DNA of 64,000 nucleotides, taken from contig LQGW01000035.1 in assembly GCA_002838815.1 (NCBI GenBank), forward strand, positions 1-64,000. Direction: 5' to 3'. The notes below the pieces were generated by a model that worked only from the letters and a program-made list of their open reading frames with translations, did no database searches and was not told the origin of the DNA. The position numbers and the translations under genes are program-made. Shown here in pieces: positions 42,848-51,357 of the stretch (position 1 is its first letter; every line of letters begins with the position of its first letter). The DNA comes from Clostridiaceae bacterium JG1575. GTDB lineage: Bacteria; Bacillota; Clostridia; Clostridiales; Clostridiaceae.

Positions 42848-42864
42848 ATGGTATAATCGGGCTA
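42848..42864 (+). promoter_or_regulatory. Extended -10 promoter, probably leaderless transcript
   Basis: TGGTATAAT at 42849-42857 (TGn extended -10). The ATG at 42864 begins seven bases after the -10, where transcription would start, and no Shine-Dalgarno sequence is present. Confidence 0.6.
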
Positions 42865-44129
42865 TGAAAAAAATAGATTTCGCCAAAAACAGCCGCATAC
42901 TGTACCGTTATCTGACCCTTATGTGCTTTTTTCTTTTGGCCGCCGCCTTCTTATTGAATCGCCCTCAAGAAATCTTCCAGGGCTTCGCTGCGATCCTTTG
43001 GTCTCCCAGCAACCTTTTGACGGACTATTTTGCCATTGCCAATCCCGGAGCGACGCTTTGCAACGCCGCAGTGACGACGCTTTTTACCCTGCTTTTCCTG
43101 CGCCGCGCTCAAATCGTCCTCACCGGTCCTTTAGTAGCCGCCCTCTTTACCATCTGCGGCTTTGCCTTTTTCGGCAAAAACCTCTACAACTCCGCCCCTT
43201 TTTTGATCGGCATCGTCCTTTACGCTCGTCTGGCCAAGGCCCCGCTCAATTCCGTGGTGCTGGTGGGTCTTTTTTCCACGGCCCTCTCGCCCCTCATTAG
43301 TGAAATCACCTTTGGCTTTGGGCTCTCTTATTGGATCTCCGTACCCTTAGCCTACAGCGTGGGGACCCTCATCGGCCTCCTCATGAGCCCTTTGGGCGCC
43401 TCGTTTTTGCGTGTGCACCACGGCTACAACCTCTACAACATCGGCTTCACCGCGGGCATTTTAGGCATGATGATCGCTGGAATGCTGCGCCTATTCAAGC
43501 TGCGCATCGAAACAGTGTCGGTGCTCTCTTTTGGTCACAACGGCTCCGTGGCCTTGCTGCTTTACGGAATCTTTGGCTCCATGATTGCTCTGGTTTTATG
43601 GCAGACTCGAGGAAAGATTCCCCCTCTTAGCGCTCTTTATAAGGATGCCGGCCGTCTGTTAAGCGATTTTCTCGTGCTCTACGATCTGCCGGCCACCTTT
43701 TTGAATATGGCTCTTTTGGGCCTCTCGTGCACCACTTACGTGCTTTTGGTGGGCGGCGAGCTGAACGGCCCTGTGGTGGGGGGGATTTTCACCGTGGTGG
43801 GCTTTGGCGCCATGGGAAAACACCTCTTCAATGTGACCCCCGTAGTTGTTGGCATCTTTTTGGCCTCCTTATTCTCCAATGCCGGATCCCACCAATCCAC
43901 CGGCGTTCTTTTGACCACCCTCTTTGGCACCACGTTGGCCCCCATTGCCGGCCATTTCGGCTTTGGACCGGGAGTCCTTGCAGGGTTCATTCATTTATCC
44001 ATGGCCGCCAACATCGGGTACCTGCACGGCGGCATGAACCTCTACAACAATGGCTTTTCCGGCGGCTTCGTGGCAGCGATTTTGGTGCCCCTTTTGGAAG
44101 CTCGCCAAGACCTCTTTAGAAAGGAATGA
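42864..44129 (+). CDS. DUF1576 integral membrane protein
   Basis: Start at ATG 42864 (421 residues); the longer frame would run through the promoter. About 11-12 helices with two similar halves: GPLVAALFTICGFAFFGKNLYN in the first (read in part) and GPVVGGIFTVVGFGAMGKHLFN in the second, an internal repeat that suggests an inverted or tandem-repeat transporter fold. HHGYNLYNIGFTAG and HGGMNLYNNGFSGG are a second repeated pair. Matches the DUF1576 family of unassigned Firmicutes membrane proteins. Followed by a small gene six bases on. Confidence 0.82.
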   Translation: MKKIDFAKNSRILYRYLTLMCFFLLAAAFLLNRPQEIFQGFAAILWSPSNLLTDYFAIANPGATLCNAAVTTLFTLLFLRRAQIVLTGPLVAALFTICGFAFFGKNLYNSAPFLIGIVLYARLAKAPLNSVVLVGLFSTALSPLISEITFGFGLSYWISVPLAYSVGTLIGLLMSPLGASFLRVHHGYNLYNIGFTAGILGMMIAGMLRLFKLRIETVSVLSFGHNGSVALLLYGIFGSMIALVLWQTRGKIPPLSALYKDAGRLLSDFLVLYDLPATFLNMALLGLSCTTYVLLVGGELNGPVVGGIFTVVGFGAMGKHLFNVTPVVVGIFLASLFSNAGSHQSTGVLLTTLFGTTLAPIAGHFGFGPGVLAGFIHLSMAANIGYLHGGMNLYNNGFSGGFVAAILVPLLEARQDLFRKE

Positions 44130-44134
44130 TCTTT

Positions 44135-44494
44135 ATGTACCACAAGGAACGACAACTGCGCGCCAAAATCGTCTCTGAACTTGTCGTGGTGCTCTTTCAC
44201 CTGGACCTTCAGGAAATGAGCCTCCAAACGACGGTGAACGACGAAGTCTTCACGGTGTGCCTTACCGCTTCCGCCCCGACGCCTCCCAAGGATCTTCTCT
44301 CCCTCATGGAATTCATCAACAACAACCAACACCTCCCCACGGATTACTACTATCAAGAGCTCTTGGGCACCCGAGATGATGAACCGGAAAAGGAAATTTT
44401 GGCCGCCCTGCTCTCGGAGGCCTCCTGGCAACAAGGGGACGGCTTTTTTACGCTTTGCCTGCGCCGCGACCCCCATCAAGACGTGCAGCGCTGA
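44135..44494 (+). CDS. Small protein of unknown function downstream of DUF1576
   Basis: 119 residues from ATG 44135 (AGAAAGGA upstream); the ATG at 44126 overlaps the previous stop and is also possible. A predicted soluble alpha/beta protein, no cysteine pairs or membrane segment. DDEPEKEILAALLSEA is an acidic helix; LQEMSLQTTVNDEVFTVCL looks like a beta hairpin. Unrecognised. Tight linkage suggests a regulatory or accessory partner of the DUF1576 protein. Confidence 0.6.
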   Translation: MYHKERQLRAKIVSELVVVLFHLDLQEMSLQTTVNDEVFTVCLTASAPTPPKDLLSLMEFINNNQHLPTDYYYQELLGTRDDEPEKEILAALLSEASWQQGDGFFTLCLRRDPHQDVQR

Positions 44495-44623
44495 GGAGAG
44501 TCCCTTAGGACCCTCGCTTTGGCGGCCCTTCCCTTCTCTTTGACCAATCCCCAGGAAAAGCGTCCCGGAGTGCTCGAATAAAACGTCAACCCTCCCTGTC
44601 TCTTTCTTTGCGTCCAAAAAATG

Positions 44624-44660
44624 GAAAAAGCGCCGGAAACTGATGTTTCGGGCGCTTTTA
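44624..44660. terminator. Terminator between the 44135 gene and tRNA-Thr
   Basis: Stem AAAAGCGCC.GAAAC / GTTTC.GGCGCTTTT (44626-44659), one mismatch, with an A-run to the left that gives a U-tract to the minus-strand tRNA. Confidence 0.8.
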
Positions 44661-44736
44661 TGGAGCTACTGATGTGACTCGAACACACGACCTGCTGATT
44701 ACGAATCAGCTGCTCTACCAACTGAGCTACAGTAGC
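44661..44736 (-). tRNA. tRNA-Thr (anticodon CGT)
   Basis: Minus-strand cloverleaf: acceptor GCTACTG / CAGTAGC, D-arm GCTCAGTTGGTAGAGC, anticodon stem-loop GCTGA-TTCGTAA-TCAGC, T-arm GTTCGAGTC, encoded CCA. CGT reads the threonine codon ACG. Confidence 0.95.
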
Positions 44737-44817
44737 ATACTATCTTGGTTCAAGGCGAACCTTGGGCCGGCATTCCCGGATCGTTTTTGGGGTCTCATCC
44801 GCGTGAATACATACACC

Positions 44818-44845
44818 AGTTTAACATCCTACGGATAAATTGCAA
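44818..44845 (-). promoter_or_regulatory. Promoter of tRNA-Thr
   Basis: TTGCAA (44840-44845) and TAAACT (44818-44823) on the minus strand with a 16-base spacer. Confidence 0.55.
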
Positions 44846-44996
44846 GGGATCCGCCCAAAAAAACCTCTTTTTTCTCACCACAAGGTGGTTTTGATCTCTT
44901 ATGGGACGCTTTTTTGAATCTCCCCTGGAAAAAAAGAGTGCGCTTTGACCTATAATGGAGAGGATTGATTAAAAAGAGTCGAAACGAGGTTGTACT

Positions 44997-45935
44997 ATGA
45001 AAGAAAAATGCAAGGACTTACTCCAGCAAGCCCTAGATTCCGTTTCCGCGGTCATGGTGGGCCGGGACGAGGAGATCCGTCTGATTTTAACCGCCTGCCT
45101 CGCTGGCGGACACGTTCTTTTGGAAGATTTGCCGGGTCAGGGGAAGACCATGATGGTCAAAGCCTTTGCCAAGACCTTGGGGCTGCCCTTCAAGCGCATC
45201 CAGTTCACCCCGGACCTTTTGCCTTCGGATCTCACGGGCATTCAATTCTACAATCAAAAAGACGGGGATTTCATCTTCCGCGAAGGCCCGCTTTTTGCCA
45301 ACGTTGTTCTGGCCGATGAAGTCAACCGGGCTACGCCACGGACCCAGTCGGCTCTTTTGGAGGCCATGGAGGAACAGCAAGTCACCAGCGACGGCATCAC
45401 CCGGCCTCTGCCGCTGCCCTTCATGGTACTCGCCACCCAAAACCCCATTGAAACCTACGGCACGTTTCCGCTGCCCGAGGCGCAGATGGATCGTTTTGCC
45501 CTGCGTTTATCCATGGGCTACCCCAGCGTCGATGAAGAAATGCAAATTTTATTGCGCAATGAGGGCAATATTTTAAAAGAGGCCCGATGCGTCATGACGG
45601 GCGAGGAACTGATGGAGATCCTGGATTCGGTACGTTCCGTGACGATCCGAGAAGAGGTGCTGCGTTATTTGGTCGAAGTCACGCAGTCCACGCGCAAGGA
45701 TCCCCGAATCCGCACGGGCGTAAGCCCCCGAGGCGCCGTAGTGCTCCACCGGCTCGCCAAAGCCTATGCCGCGCTTTCCGGACGTTCTTATATCATTCCC
45801 GAGGACATCCGCACCCTCGCTCCTCATGCCTTCAATCACCGCATCTTTGTGCGCGACAACGAAACGGTGGACGGCCTGTCCCTGCTCGTGCGCGACGTCA
45901 TTTCCACCGTCCCGGTTCCCGTAGAATCCCTATGA
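44997..45935 (+). CDS. MoxR-family AAA+ ATPase
   Basis: A 312-residue protein. Walker A PGQGKT (residues 46-51), LPSDLTGIQFYNQ, Walker B NVVLADEVNRATPRTQSALLEAMEEQQV (in sections), sensor ATQNPIE, and the MoxR C-terminal helical lid. MoxR proteins act as chaperone-like ATPases with von Willebrand or DUF58 partners, and the next gene is a DUF58. A TATAAT stands at 44951-44956 and ACGAGGT is upstream of the ATG. Confidence 0.93.
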   Translation: MKEKCKDLLQQALDSVSAVMVGRDEEIRLILTACLAGGHVLLEDLPGQGKTMMVKAFAKTLGLPFKRIQFTPDLLPSDLTGIQFYNQKDGDFIFREGPLFANVVLADEVNRATPRTQSALLEAMEEQQVTSDGITRPLPLPFMVLATQNPIETYGTFPLPEAQMDRFALRLSMGYPSVDEEMQILLRNEGNILKEARCVMTGEELMEILDSVRSVTIREEVLRYLVEVTQSTRKDPRIRTGVSPRGAVVLHRLAKAYAALSGRSYIIPEDIRTLAPHAFNHRIFVRDNETVDGLSLLVRDVISTVPVPVESL

Positions 45936-47014
45936 TTTATGTGCTCCTCGCTCTGGTCTTCCTCGCCGCCCTTTTCAACTGGTATTTTATATCCCATGGG
46001 CTGGAGGAACTGACCTATGAAATGAGGATCCCCAAAGATGCCGTGGAGATTGGGGAAGCCCTCGAGATTCAGACCGTCATTGAAAACCGCAAGCGCCTCC
46101 CCGTGCCTTATGTGGAACTCCATGAAATGTTTCCTTCAGGCTTCACCGGGGATCCCCACCGCTTTTCTTTAAACCTCCACGGCAACGAACGGGTCATTCG
46201 TACCCACACCCTGCGGGCCGAGGGCCGAGGCTGCTTTACCATCCGCGAGACCAAAATCAAGTTGGGGGACTTTTTGGGTTTCTCCCGGCGTCATTTGGTG
46301 ATCCGCTTTCAAAAGGACCTCATCGTATTCCCAGAGGCGGCGCAGTTGTCCAAAGCTCTCGTTCCCTTGGGACGCACCAACGGCGACCTTTCGGTCCGCC
46401 GCTGGATTTTAGAAGACCCCTTGATGATCCAAGGCGTCCGGGATTACACGGGGCGCGAGGCGATCAAGCAGATCCACTGGCCCATCTCGCTGCGCCAAGG
46501 ACGCTTGATGGTCCGCCACAACGAACCCACGACGGATTTATCCTGCCTTTTGCTGATCAACAACGAAACCTCTGCCCCCACCGGGGAATCCCCCCAGGGC
46601 GAACTCATTGAAGAAACCCTGCGCCTGGCCAGGGCCGTCCTGGAAGATCTGGAAGAGGCGCGGATTCCCTACGGGCTAAAAACCAACGCCTACAACTACA
46701 AGGACTACCGCGCCCACGGCTACCACCTGCCCTCTGGCTTGGGGCCGGCCCACGCCAATGCCGCCAAAACCATTCTTGGGCGAATGGACTACAAAGTGGA
46801 CTCCCGCTTTCACTACCACCTGGAGGATGTCTGCCGGGGACTGTTGAACTACTCCACGATCCTGATTCTCACCCCAGTGATGCTCGATCCTTACTACGAG
46901 GCCGTGAACCGCCTGCTCAAACAGGGCCTCCGAGTGATCTTGATCTGTGTCGAGCCCCCTGACGCCACCCGCATTTCCCCGCGGGTGAAGCTTTACGGAG
47001 GAAGCCGCTCATGA
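45932..47014 (+). CDS. DUF58 protein (MoxR partner)
   Basis: Start at ATG 45932, overlapping the MoxR stop by four bases. 360 residues: one N-terminal membrane helix (IYVLLALVFLAALFNWYFI), a beta-rich DUF11/immunoglobulin-like region, and the DUF58 core with VRDYTGREAIKQIHWPISLRQGRLMV (in part) as the family signature. A vWA-like fold, presumed membrane-anchored. Usual third partner would be a transglutaminase. Confidence 0.88.
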   Translation: MIYVLLALVFLAALFNWYFISHGLEELTYEMRIPKDAVEIGEALEIQTVIENRKRLPVPYVELHEMFPSGFTGDPHRFSLNLHGNERVIRTHTLRAEGRGCFTIRETKIKLGDFLGFSRRHLVIRFQKDLIVFPEAAQLSKALVPLGRTNGDLSVRRWILEDPLMIQGVRDYTGREAIKQIHWPISLRQGRLMVRHNEPTTDLSCLLLINNETSAPTGESPQGELIEETLRLARAVLEDLEEARIPYGLKTNAYNYKDYRAHGYHLPSGLGPAHANAAKTILGRMDYKVDSRFHYHLEDVCRGLLNYSTILILTPVMLDPYYEAVNRLLKQGLRVILICVEPPDATRISPRVKLYGGSRS

Positions 47015-48240
47015 TGCTCCGGATCCTTTTGGAGATGCTGCTCACCAACAGCTTTTTCTTCGCCTGGAAGCAATTCATCTCCTTTGAAAAAGACCCTTTG
47101 AAAACCTGGCCGCTCTTTGTCGCAGGGGTCCTCTGTACGAGCCTTGCCGCAGGGCTGCGCCTTCAAAAGAAGCCTTGGTGGCCCATCCTTTTATTGCCCA
47201 TTTTCCCCTGCGCCTGGTTTTTCGGGGGCGTCGCGAGCAGTCTCTTGAGCCTTTTGCTCATCGCCTTCCACTATGCATACCTAAAAGAAAGTCTGCTGCG
47301 AGGATATACTGAGGGCTTGGCTCACGCCATTTTGTTATCCTACGCGCTGCTCTTTTTCTTCATGTTCTTTCAACTGGGGGTTTTCATCGATCCTGCGGGC
47401 GGACAACAAAACACCATCCCCTTCTTCTTTCCGCTCTACATCATCCTCTCCATCTTCTACCTTCGCATAACCCGGCAAGAAGGGTTGGGGGAAGACCGAG
47501 CGGATGTCCGTCGGACCAACCTGATCTTCACAGGCTCTTTGGTGGCCCTATTGGCTCTTTTCTACCAAGAACCCGTGCGCAATCGCCTTTTTAGTGGCCT
47601 GCAACGCTTGTCAAACGGGCTCTCGGATCTTTTCCTGCGAGGAGTCTTTTCAATCTTTGGGCGACTTTTCTCCGGCGGGGATCCCGTCCCGCCGTTGCCC
47701 CAGCAAAAAGCCCCCATCACGTCCCTCCCCAGCGTGAAGGATTTGCCCCCCTTTGCACCAATCGATGCACAGACCACGGATCTTGCCCGGCGCCTTATGG
47801 CCTTCTTGAACGTGTTCCTTCCCCTCCTGCTCATTCTCATCCTCGGAACGCTTCTTGTTTATGTGGTGTATCGGATTTTCCTCTCGCTGCGTAAATCAGA
47901 GGACGCCAAGACGCTCCGCATCCTTCGGGAAAAACTGGAACCCCCGCGGCAAAAAAAACACCGCCTGGCCTTTTTGAATCGGGACCCCTACCCTAAGGAA
48001 GCGCCCCTTCGCGTCCGTTGGTGGTACCGCCGTTATTTAAGAACGCTGGAAAAGGAGATTCATTTGACGGACACGGACACCACGAAGGATGTCGCGGACA
48101 AAGGCCTCTCCCTTTATCCCGGGCAGTCGCCGACCTTGCGAACGCAGTACTTGAAAGCCCGTTACGGCGAGGAGCCCCTGGAAGAGGATTCAGTGGCAGC
48201 AATGGAAAAAGCCTTTCATTCTTTGCAGCACAAGGAATAA
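47011..48240 (+). CDS. Membrane protein completing the MoxR-DUF58 operon (DUF4129-like C-terminus)
   Basis: A 409-residue protein with five to six N-terminal helices (residues ~10-170), one more near 178-195, then an extracytoplasmic loop, another helix at about 268-290, and a C-terminal cytoplasmic region with VRWWYRRYLRTLEKEIHL and LYPGQSPTLRTQYLKARYG, resembling the DUF4129 tail of transglutaminase-like proteins. The transglutaminase catalytic core (Cys-His-Asp) is not present. Overlaps DUF58 by four bases. Confidence 0.65.
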   Translation: MMLRILLEMLLTNSFFFAWKQFISFEKDPLKTWPLFVAGVLCTSLAAGLRLQKKPWWPILLLPIFPCAWFFGGVASSLLSLLLIAFHYAYLKESLLRGYTEGLAHAILLSYALLFFFMFFQLGVFIDPAGGQQNTIPFFFPLYIILSIFYLRITRQEGLGEDRADVRRTNLIFTGSLVALLALFYQEPVRNRLFSGLQRLSNGLSDLFLRGVFSIFGRLFSGGDPVPPLPQQKAPITSLPSVKDLPPFAPIDAQTTDLARRLMAFLNVFLPLLLILILGTLLVYVVYRIFLSLRKSEDAKTLRILREKLEPPRQKKHRLAFLNRDPYPKEAPLRVRWWYRRYLRTLEKEIHLTDTDTTKDVADKGLSLYPGQSPTLRTQYLKARYGEEPLEEDSVAAMEKAFHSLQHKE

Positions 48241-48281
48241 GCACACCTGCGAAACCCTCGGACCGTCCCCAAAAAACCAAA

Positions 48282-48309
48282 GCCCCTCCAAAGCGACGGG
48301 GCGAGGGGC
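48282..48309 (+). terminator. Possible terminator of the MoxR operon
   Basis: GCCCCTC (48282-48288) / GAGGGGC (48303-48309), no strong U-tract after it. Weak. Confidence 0.35.
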
Positions 48310-48324
48310 AGCGGTCCCTCAAAA

Positions 48325-48380
48325 AACACCTACGGCCCGGGGACCTTCGAAACAATCGAGGGCCCCCGGGCCGTAGCTTC
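48325..48380 (-). terminator. Terminator of fbp
   Basis: Stem CTACGGCCCGGGG (48330-48342) / CCCCGGGCCGTAG (48364-48376), with TTCGA/TCGA extension inside. Minus-strand reading continues into GTGTTTTTTGAG. Confidence 0.85.
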
Positions 48381-48426
48381 AAAAAATGCTGTTTTCTAAG
48401 AACGCTTGAGGATCTCGTGGGGCGCC

Positions 48427-50421
48427 TCAGCGAGATTTGCCTTCTTTGATCAAGCCGCCCCGATAAGCCTCCAAGAGCTGCTTTAAGTCGCTGACTTGGT
48501 TTTTCAGCTCTTTGCCGATGTCGGTGTCGGAAATCAGCTGCCGGGCTTTGGTTTTTTCCACCACGGTGGTGGTGGAGAGAATGTCCTTTTCTTCCTCAAT
48601 GGCGACCTGGGTGCTTTCAAACGGCTCGTGGCTCGCAAGGTGCATGCCCTTGGAATTGTAGATAAGGGTGTAGCCCGCAATGCCCGTTTCCTTTTGATAC
48701 GCCTTGGCAAAGCCGCCATCAATCACCAGGACCTTGCCTGCGGATTTCACCGGATTTTCTCCCTTTTTCACCTTGACGGGCACGTGGCCGTTGATGATGT
48801 GAGCATTTTCATAGCAAAGGCCAAAATCGGCAAAGATTCGCCCCAGCACCTCGGGGTCTTCCCGCAAATCAAAATAGGGATTTTTCTCTTCCACATGGGT
48901 GGTTTTGTCATCCACAAAATACCGTTCAAAGGTGGTCATGCGCTTTTTGCCAAAGAGCGGTGATTTTTCGCCGCACCACATATACCACATAATGTTGCGC
49001 CCCAGATCCTTTTCCGCTTCCTCCCGGGAGAAATACGCCAAGCGCGCCATCTGCTCAAACTTTTGGAACGCTCGCTGTCCTTCGTAGCGCTCTCCATCGA
49101 TATCCAAGGCCATGAAGGATCCATCTTCGTTCAGCGGCATGCATCCGTGGAACAGCAGGTTGCCGTTGAAGGTCAGATACATGGAGCCCTTGGAGAAGAG
49201 GAAGCGAATGTGCTCATCCAAGCGGTTGGAGTTTTTAAAGGATTGGGTAATGCGGTGCATGGCCCATTCCTCCTCCTGGGTGAGGGCGTAGGGATCGTTG
49301 GGATCAAGGGTGGGGAAATCCGTGTCGTTTAAAGGGTAGTCCCCCGAAGCGAGCGTCACCGTGCCATCTTCCAGGTGGATTTTATCCAAGAGCAGACGCT
49401 CTTCCATATGGAATTCCGGATGGGCCTTGATGAGCTGGCCTTCCACTTTGAATTGAATGATGGCCATGGCCTTATGCATCTTCGCAATGAGGTCGATTTC
49501 CTTTTGGCTCTTATCCGCCAGAGTATCCCCACGCGGCATGAATTTTTCCAAATTGGCGTTGTCGTACACATCCATGGCCAGTTGCGCCAAGGGCATCAGG
49601 TTGATGCCGTAGGAATCCTCCAAAACATCCAGGTTGTCGTAGCGCGCCTGAATGCGAACCACATTAGCAATGCAAGCCATAGATCCCGCGGCGGCACCCA
49701 TCCAAAGGATGTCGTGATTGCCCCAGGTAATGTCCAGGGAATGGTACTCCATGAGGGAGTCCATCACCTTATCTGCTCCGGATCCTCGATCGTAGATATC
49801 GCCAAGGATGTGCAGTCGATCCACCGAAAGACGTTGGATCAACTCAGAGATGGCGATGATGAAGGCTTTGGCTCGATCCAGTTCGATGATGGATTCGATA
49901 ATCTTATGATAGTATTCGCCCTTGTTGAGCATGTTCTCATTCTCATGGATGAGTTCTTCCAAAATGTACGAAAAGTCCTTGGGCAGCGCTTTACGAACCT
50001 TGGAGCGAGTATACTTTGTGGACACCAGCTTGCACACTTGCAAGAGCCGAAATAGCGTGATGCGATACCAGTCATCACTCATGCGGCCGTCCTTTTCGAT
50101 CTCTTCCAATTTCTCATCGGGATAGTAGATGAGGGTGGCCAGGGTCCTTTTTTCCTTTTCCATTAGGGTGCTGCCGAAAATATCCTCTATTTTATTTCGA
50201 ATGACGCCGGAGGCATTTCGCATCACGTGATTAAAGGATTCCCACTCCCCATGGATGTCAGAGATAAAGTGCTCCGTTCCTTTGGGTAGGTTCAGGATGG
50301 CGGAGAGGTTGATCACCTCAGTGGAAGCAGTGGCAATGCTCGGAAATTGACGGGATAAAAGCACAAGATAGTCCGTATCCCGAAGTTTCGTAGATTGGGG
50401 CGCTTGGAGCTGTTCGGTCAT
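48427..50421 (-). CDS. fbp: Class III fructose-1,6-bisphosphatase
   Basis: A 664-residue protein, the length of the Firmicutes-specific class III enzyme. Metallophosphoesterase motifs are clear: ISDIHGEWESF, LGDIYDRGSGAD, TWGNHDILWMG, and NGHVPVKVKKGENP in the C-terminal half. Hydrolyses fructose 1,6-bisphosphate in gluconeogenesis, which fits a fermenter with pckA nearby. GAGGTTATGAA precedes the start. Monocistronic. Confidence 0.94.
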   Translation of the reverse strand: MTEQLQAPQSTKLRDTDYLVLLSRQFPSIATASTEVINLSAILNLPKGTEHFISDIHGEWESFNHVMRNASGVIRNKIEDIFGSTLMEKEKRTLATLIYYPDEKLEEIEKDGRMSDDWYRITLFRLLQVCKLVSTKYTRSKVRKALPKDFSYILEELIHENENMLNKGEYYHKIIESIIELDRAKAFIIAISELIQRLSVDRLHILGDIYDRGSGADKVMDSLMEYHSLDITWGNHDILWMGAAAGSMACIANVVRIQARYDNLDVLEDSYGINLMPLAQLAMDVYDNANLEKFMPRGDTLADKSQKEIDLIAKMHKAMAIIQFKVEGQLIKAHPEFHMEERLLLDKIHLEDGTVTLASGDYPLNDTDFPTLDPNDPYALTQEEEWAMHRITQSFKNSNRLDEHIRFLFSKGSMYLTFNGNLLFHGCMPLNEDGSFMALDIDGERYEGQRAFQKFEQMARLAYFSREEAEKDLGRNIMWYMWCGEKSPLFGKKRMTTFERYFVDDKTTHVEEKNPYFDLREDPEVLGRIFADFGLCYENAHIINGHVPVKVKKGENPVKSAGKVLVIDGGFAKAYQKETGIAGYTLIYNSKGMHLASHEPFESTQVAIEEEKDILSTTTVVEKTKARQLISDTDIGKELKNQVSDLKQLLEAYRGGLIKEGKSR

Positions 50422-50540
50422 TTCATAACCTCCTCTTATTGATTGTCCAAACCGACAGAATGTCTCTCCCCATTGTACCCCGAAGCCGATGAAAACGGTA
50501 TGGATTGAGAGAAAAAGATCCTTCGGGTTTATGCATTCAA

Positions 50541-50566
50541 AAAGGAGCCTTCGAAAGGCTCCTACA
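50541..50566 (-). terminator. Terminator overlapping the end of the small XRE gene
   Basis: AGGAGCCTT / AAGGCTCCT (50543-50563), followed on the minus strand by TTTTTGAATG. The XRE stop codon (50562-50564) lies in the stem. Confidence 0.8.
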
Positions 50567-50753
50567 GCAACTTCTTGATGTCAAGGTCCAAGGCTTTAGC
50601 GATCTTTTCCAGCGTTCGCAGCGATGGATTCGTTCGCTCCACTTCGATATCCGAAAGATACGTATTGGAGATTCTCGACAAGGTCGCTAAGTCTCGTTGA
50701 CTAAGGCCCCTGGCCAAGCGCTCTGCCCGTATCTTTCTCCCGATCCCGTTCAA
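50562..50753 (-). CDS. Small XRE-family helix-turn-helix regulator
   Basis: 63 residues, little more than a lambda-repressor-like HTH: IRAERLARGLSQRDLATLSRIS, NTYLSDIEVERTNPS, TLEKIAKALDLD (in sections). Start codon TTG with AAGGGGGCCGTACA upstream. Likely a dimeric DNA-binding protein acting locally; divergent from a second XRE gene. Confidence 0.85.
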   Translation of the reverse strand: MNGIGRKIRAERLARGLSQRDLATLSRISNTYLSDIEVERTNPSLRTLEKIAKALDLDIKKLL

Positions 50754-50779
50754 TGTACGGCCCCCTTATTTCGTCTTTA

Positions 50780-50830
50780 GCGTAAGTTTAACATCTTTTT
50801 TCAATTATACCGTAATTCCTTGCCTTCCTG
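50780..50830 (-). promoter_or_regulatory. Promoter and candidate operator of the small XRE gene
   Basis: Minus-strand TTGCAG, 18-base spacer, TATAAT (near 50803-50832), then a TTTAGCGTAAGTTTAAC segment (about 50774-50791) with partial dyad symmetry downstream of the -10, a usual position for XRE autorepression. Confidence 0.45.
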
Positions 50831-50871
50831 CAAAGAACCTTGGGCGGCGAACCCTCCGTCGGGTTTGATGA

Positions 50872-50877
50872 TATAAT
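50872..50877 (+). promoter_or_regulatory. -10 element of the plus-strand XRE gene
   Basis: TGATATAAT (extended -10) about 50 bases before the ATG at 50927. Confidence 0.5.
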
Positions 50878-50926
50878 GAGAGAAATAATCCGTTTTTTAC
50901 GGAATCCAGCCGAAGGGGGGCGTAGG

Positions 50927-51259
50927 ATGCACGTTGGAAAAAAACTCAAGGAACTAAAACGCAGCCGAAACAAGACCCTAGCCTCGATCTCCGATGAAAC
51001 GGGGCTGTCGATTTCGTACGTCTCCGATATTATGAACGAACGATCGCGGCCTTCCCTGGAGGCCTTGCAAAAACTGACCAAAGCCTTTGACGTCTCCATC
51101 TCTTATGTACTGGAAGACCGCGCAGTCACCTACGGCTCCGAGAATGAACGCAGGCTCGCTGAGCTTTTGGCCGATTTCAACAGCTGGAGCGTTCGGGACC
51201 AACTTGAGCTCTTGGATCTCATCGCCGCCAAAAAAGCCCATCTGGACCCCAGAGAGTAA
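50927..51259 (+). CDS. XRE-family regulator
   Basis: Start at ATG 50927 (AAGGGGGGCGTAGG upstream), because the earlier in-frame ATGs lie at or before the -10 element. 110 residues. HTH at residues 5-60 (LKELKRSRNKTLASISDETGLSISYVSDIMNERSRPS in sections), then an acidic linker and a C-terminal helix (LLDLIAAKKAHLD) probably for dimerisation. Not recognised beyond family. Confidence 0.8.
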   Translation: MHVGKKLKELKRSRNKTLASISDETGLSISYVSDIMNERSRPSLEALQKLTKAFDVSISYVLEDRAVTYGSENERRLAELLADFNSWSVRDQLELLDLIAAKKAHLDPRE

Positions 51260-51289
51260 CCGCTTTTGGGAAGTTCTCTTTGGGCTTTT

Positions 51290-51298
51290 TTGATATAC
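51290..51298 (+). promoter_or_regulatory. -10 region of the SRPBCC-like gene
   Basis: GATATACTT about 60 bases upstream of the GTG at 51358, with TTTGGG some 18 bases before. Modest match. Confidence 0.35.
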
Positions 51299-51357
51299 TT
51301 TTTAAAAAAGCCTGCTGCATCCCTCATGGTTGTCTTAGCAGGGAAAGGTACCTCTCC

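Noticed and set aside
42864-44129. Insertion sequence or phage in the window
   Set aside because: No transposase, integrase, portal or terminal repeats found anywhere; the XRE pair alone is not enough.
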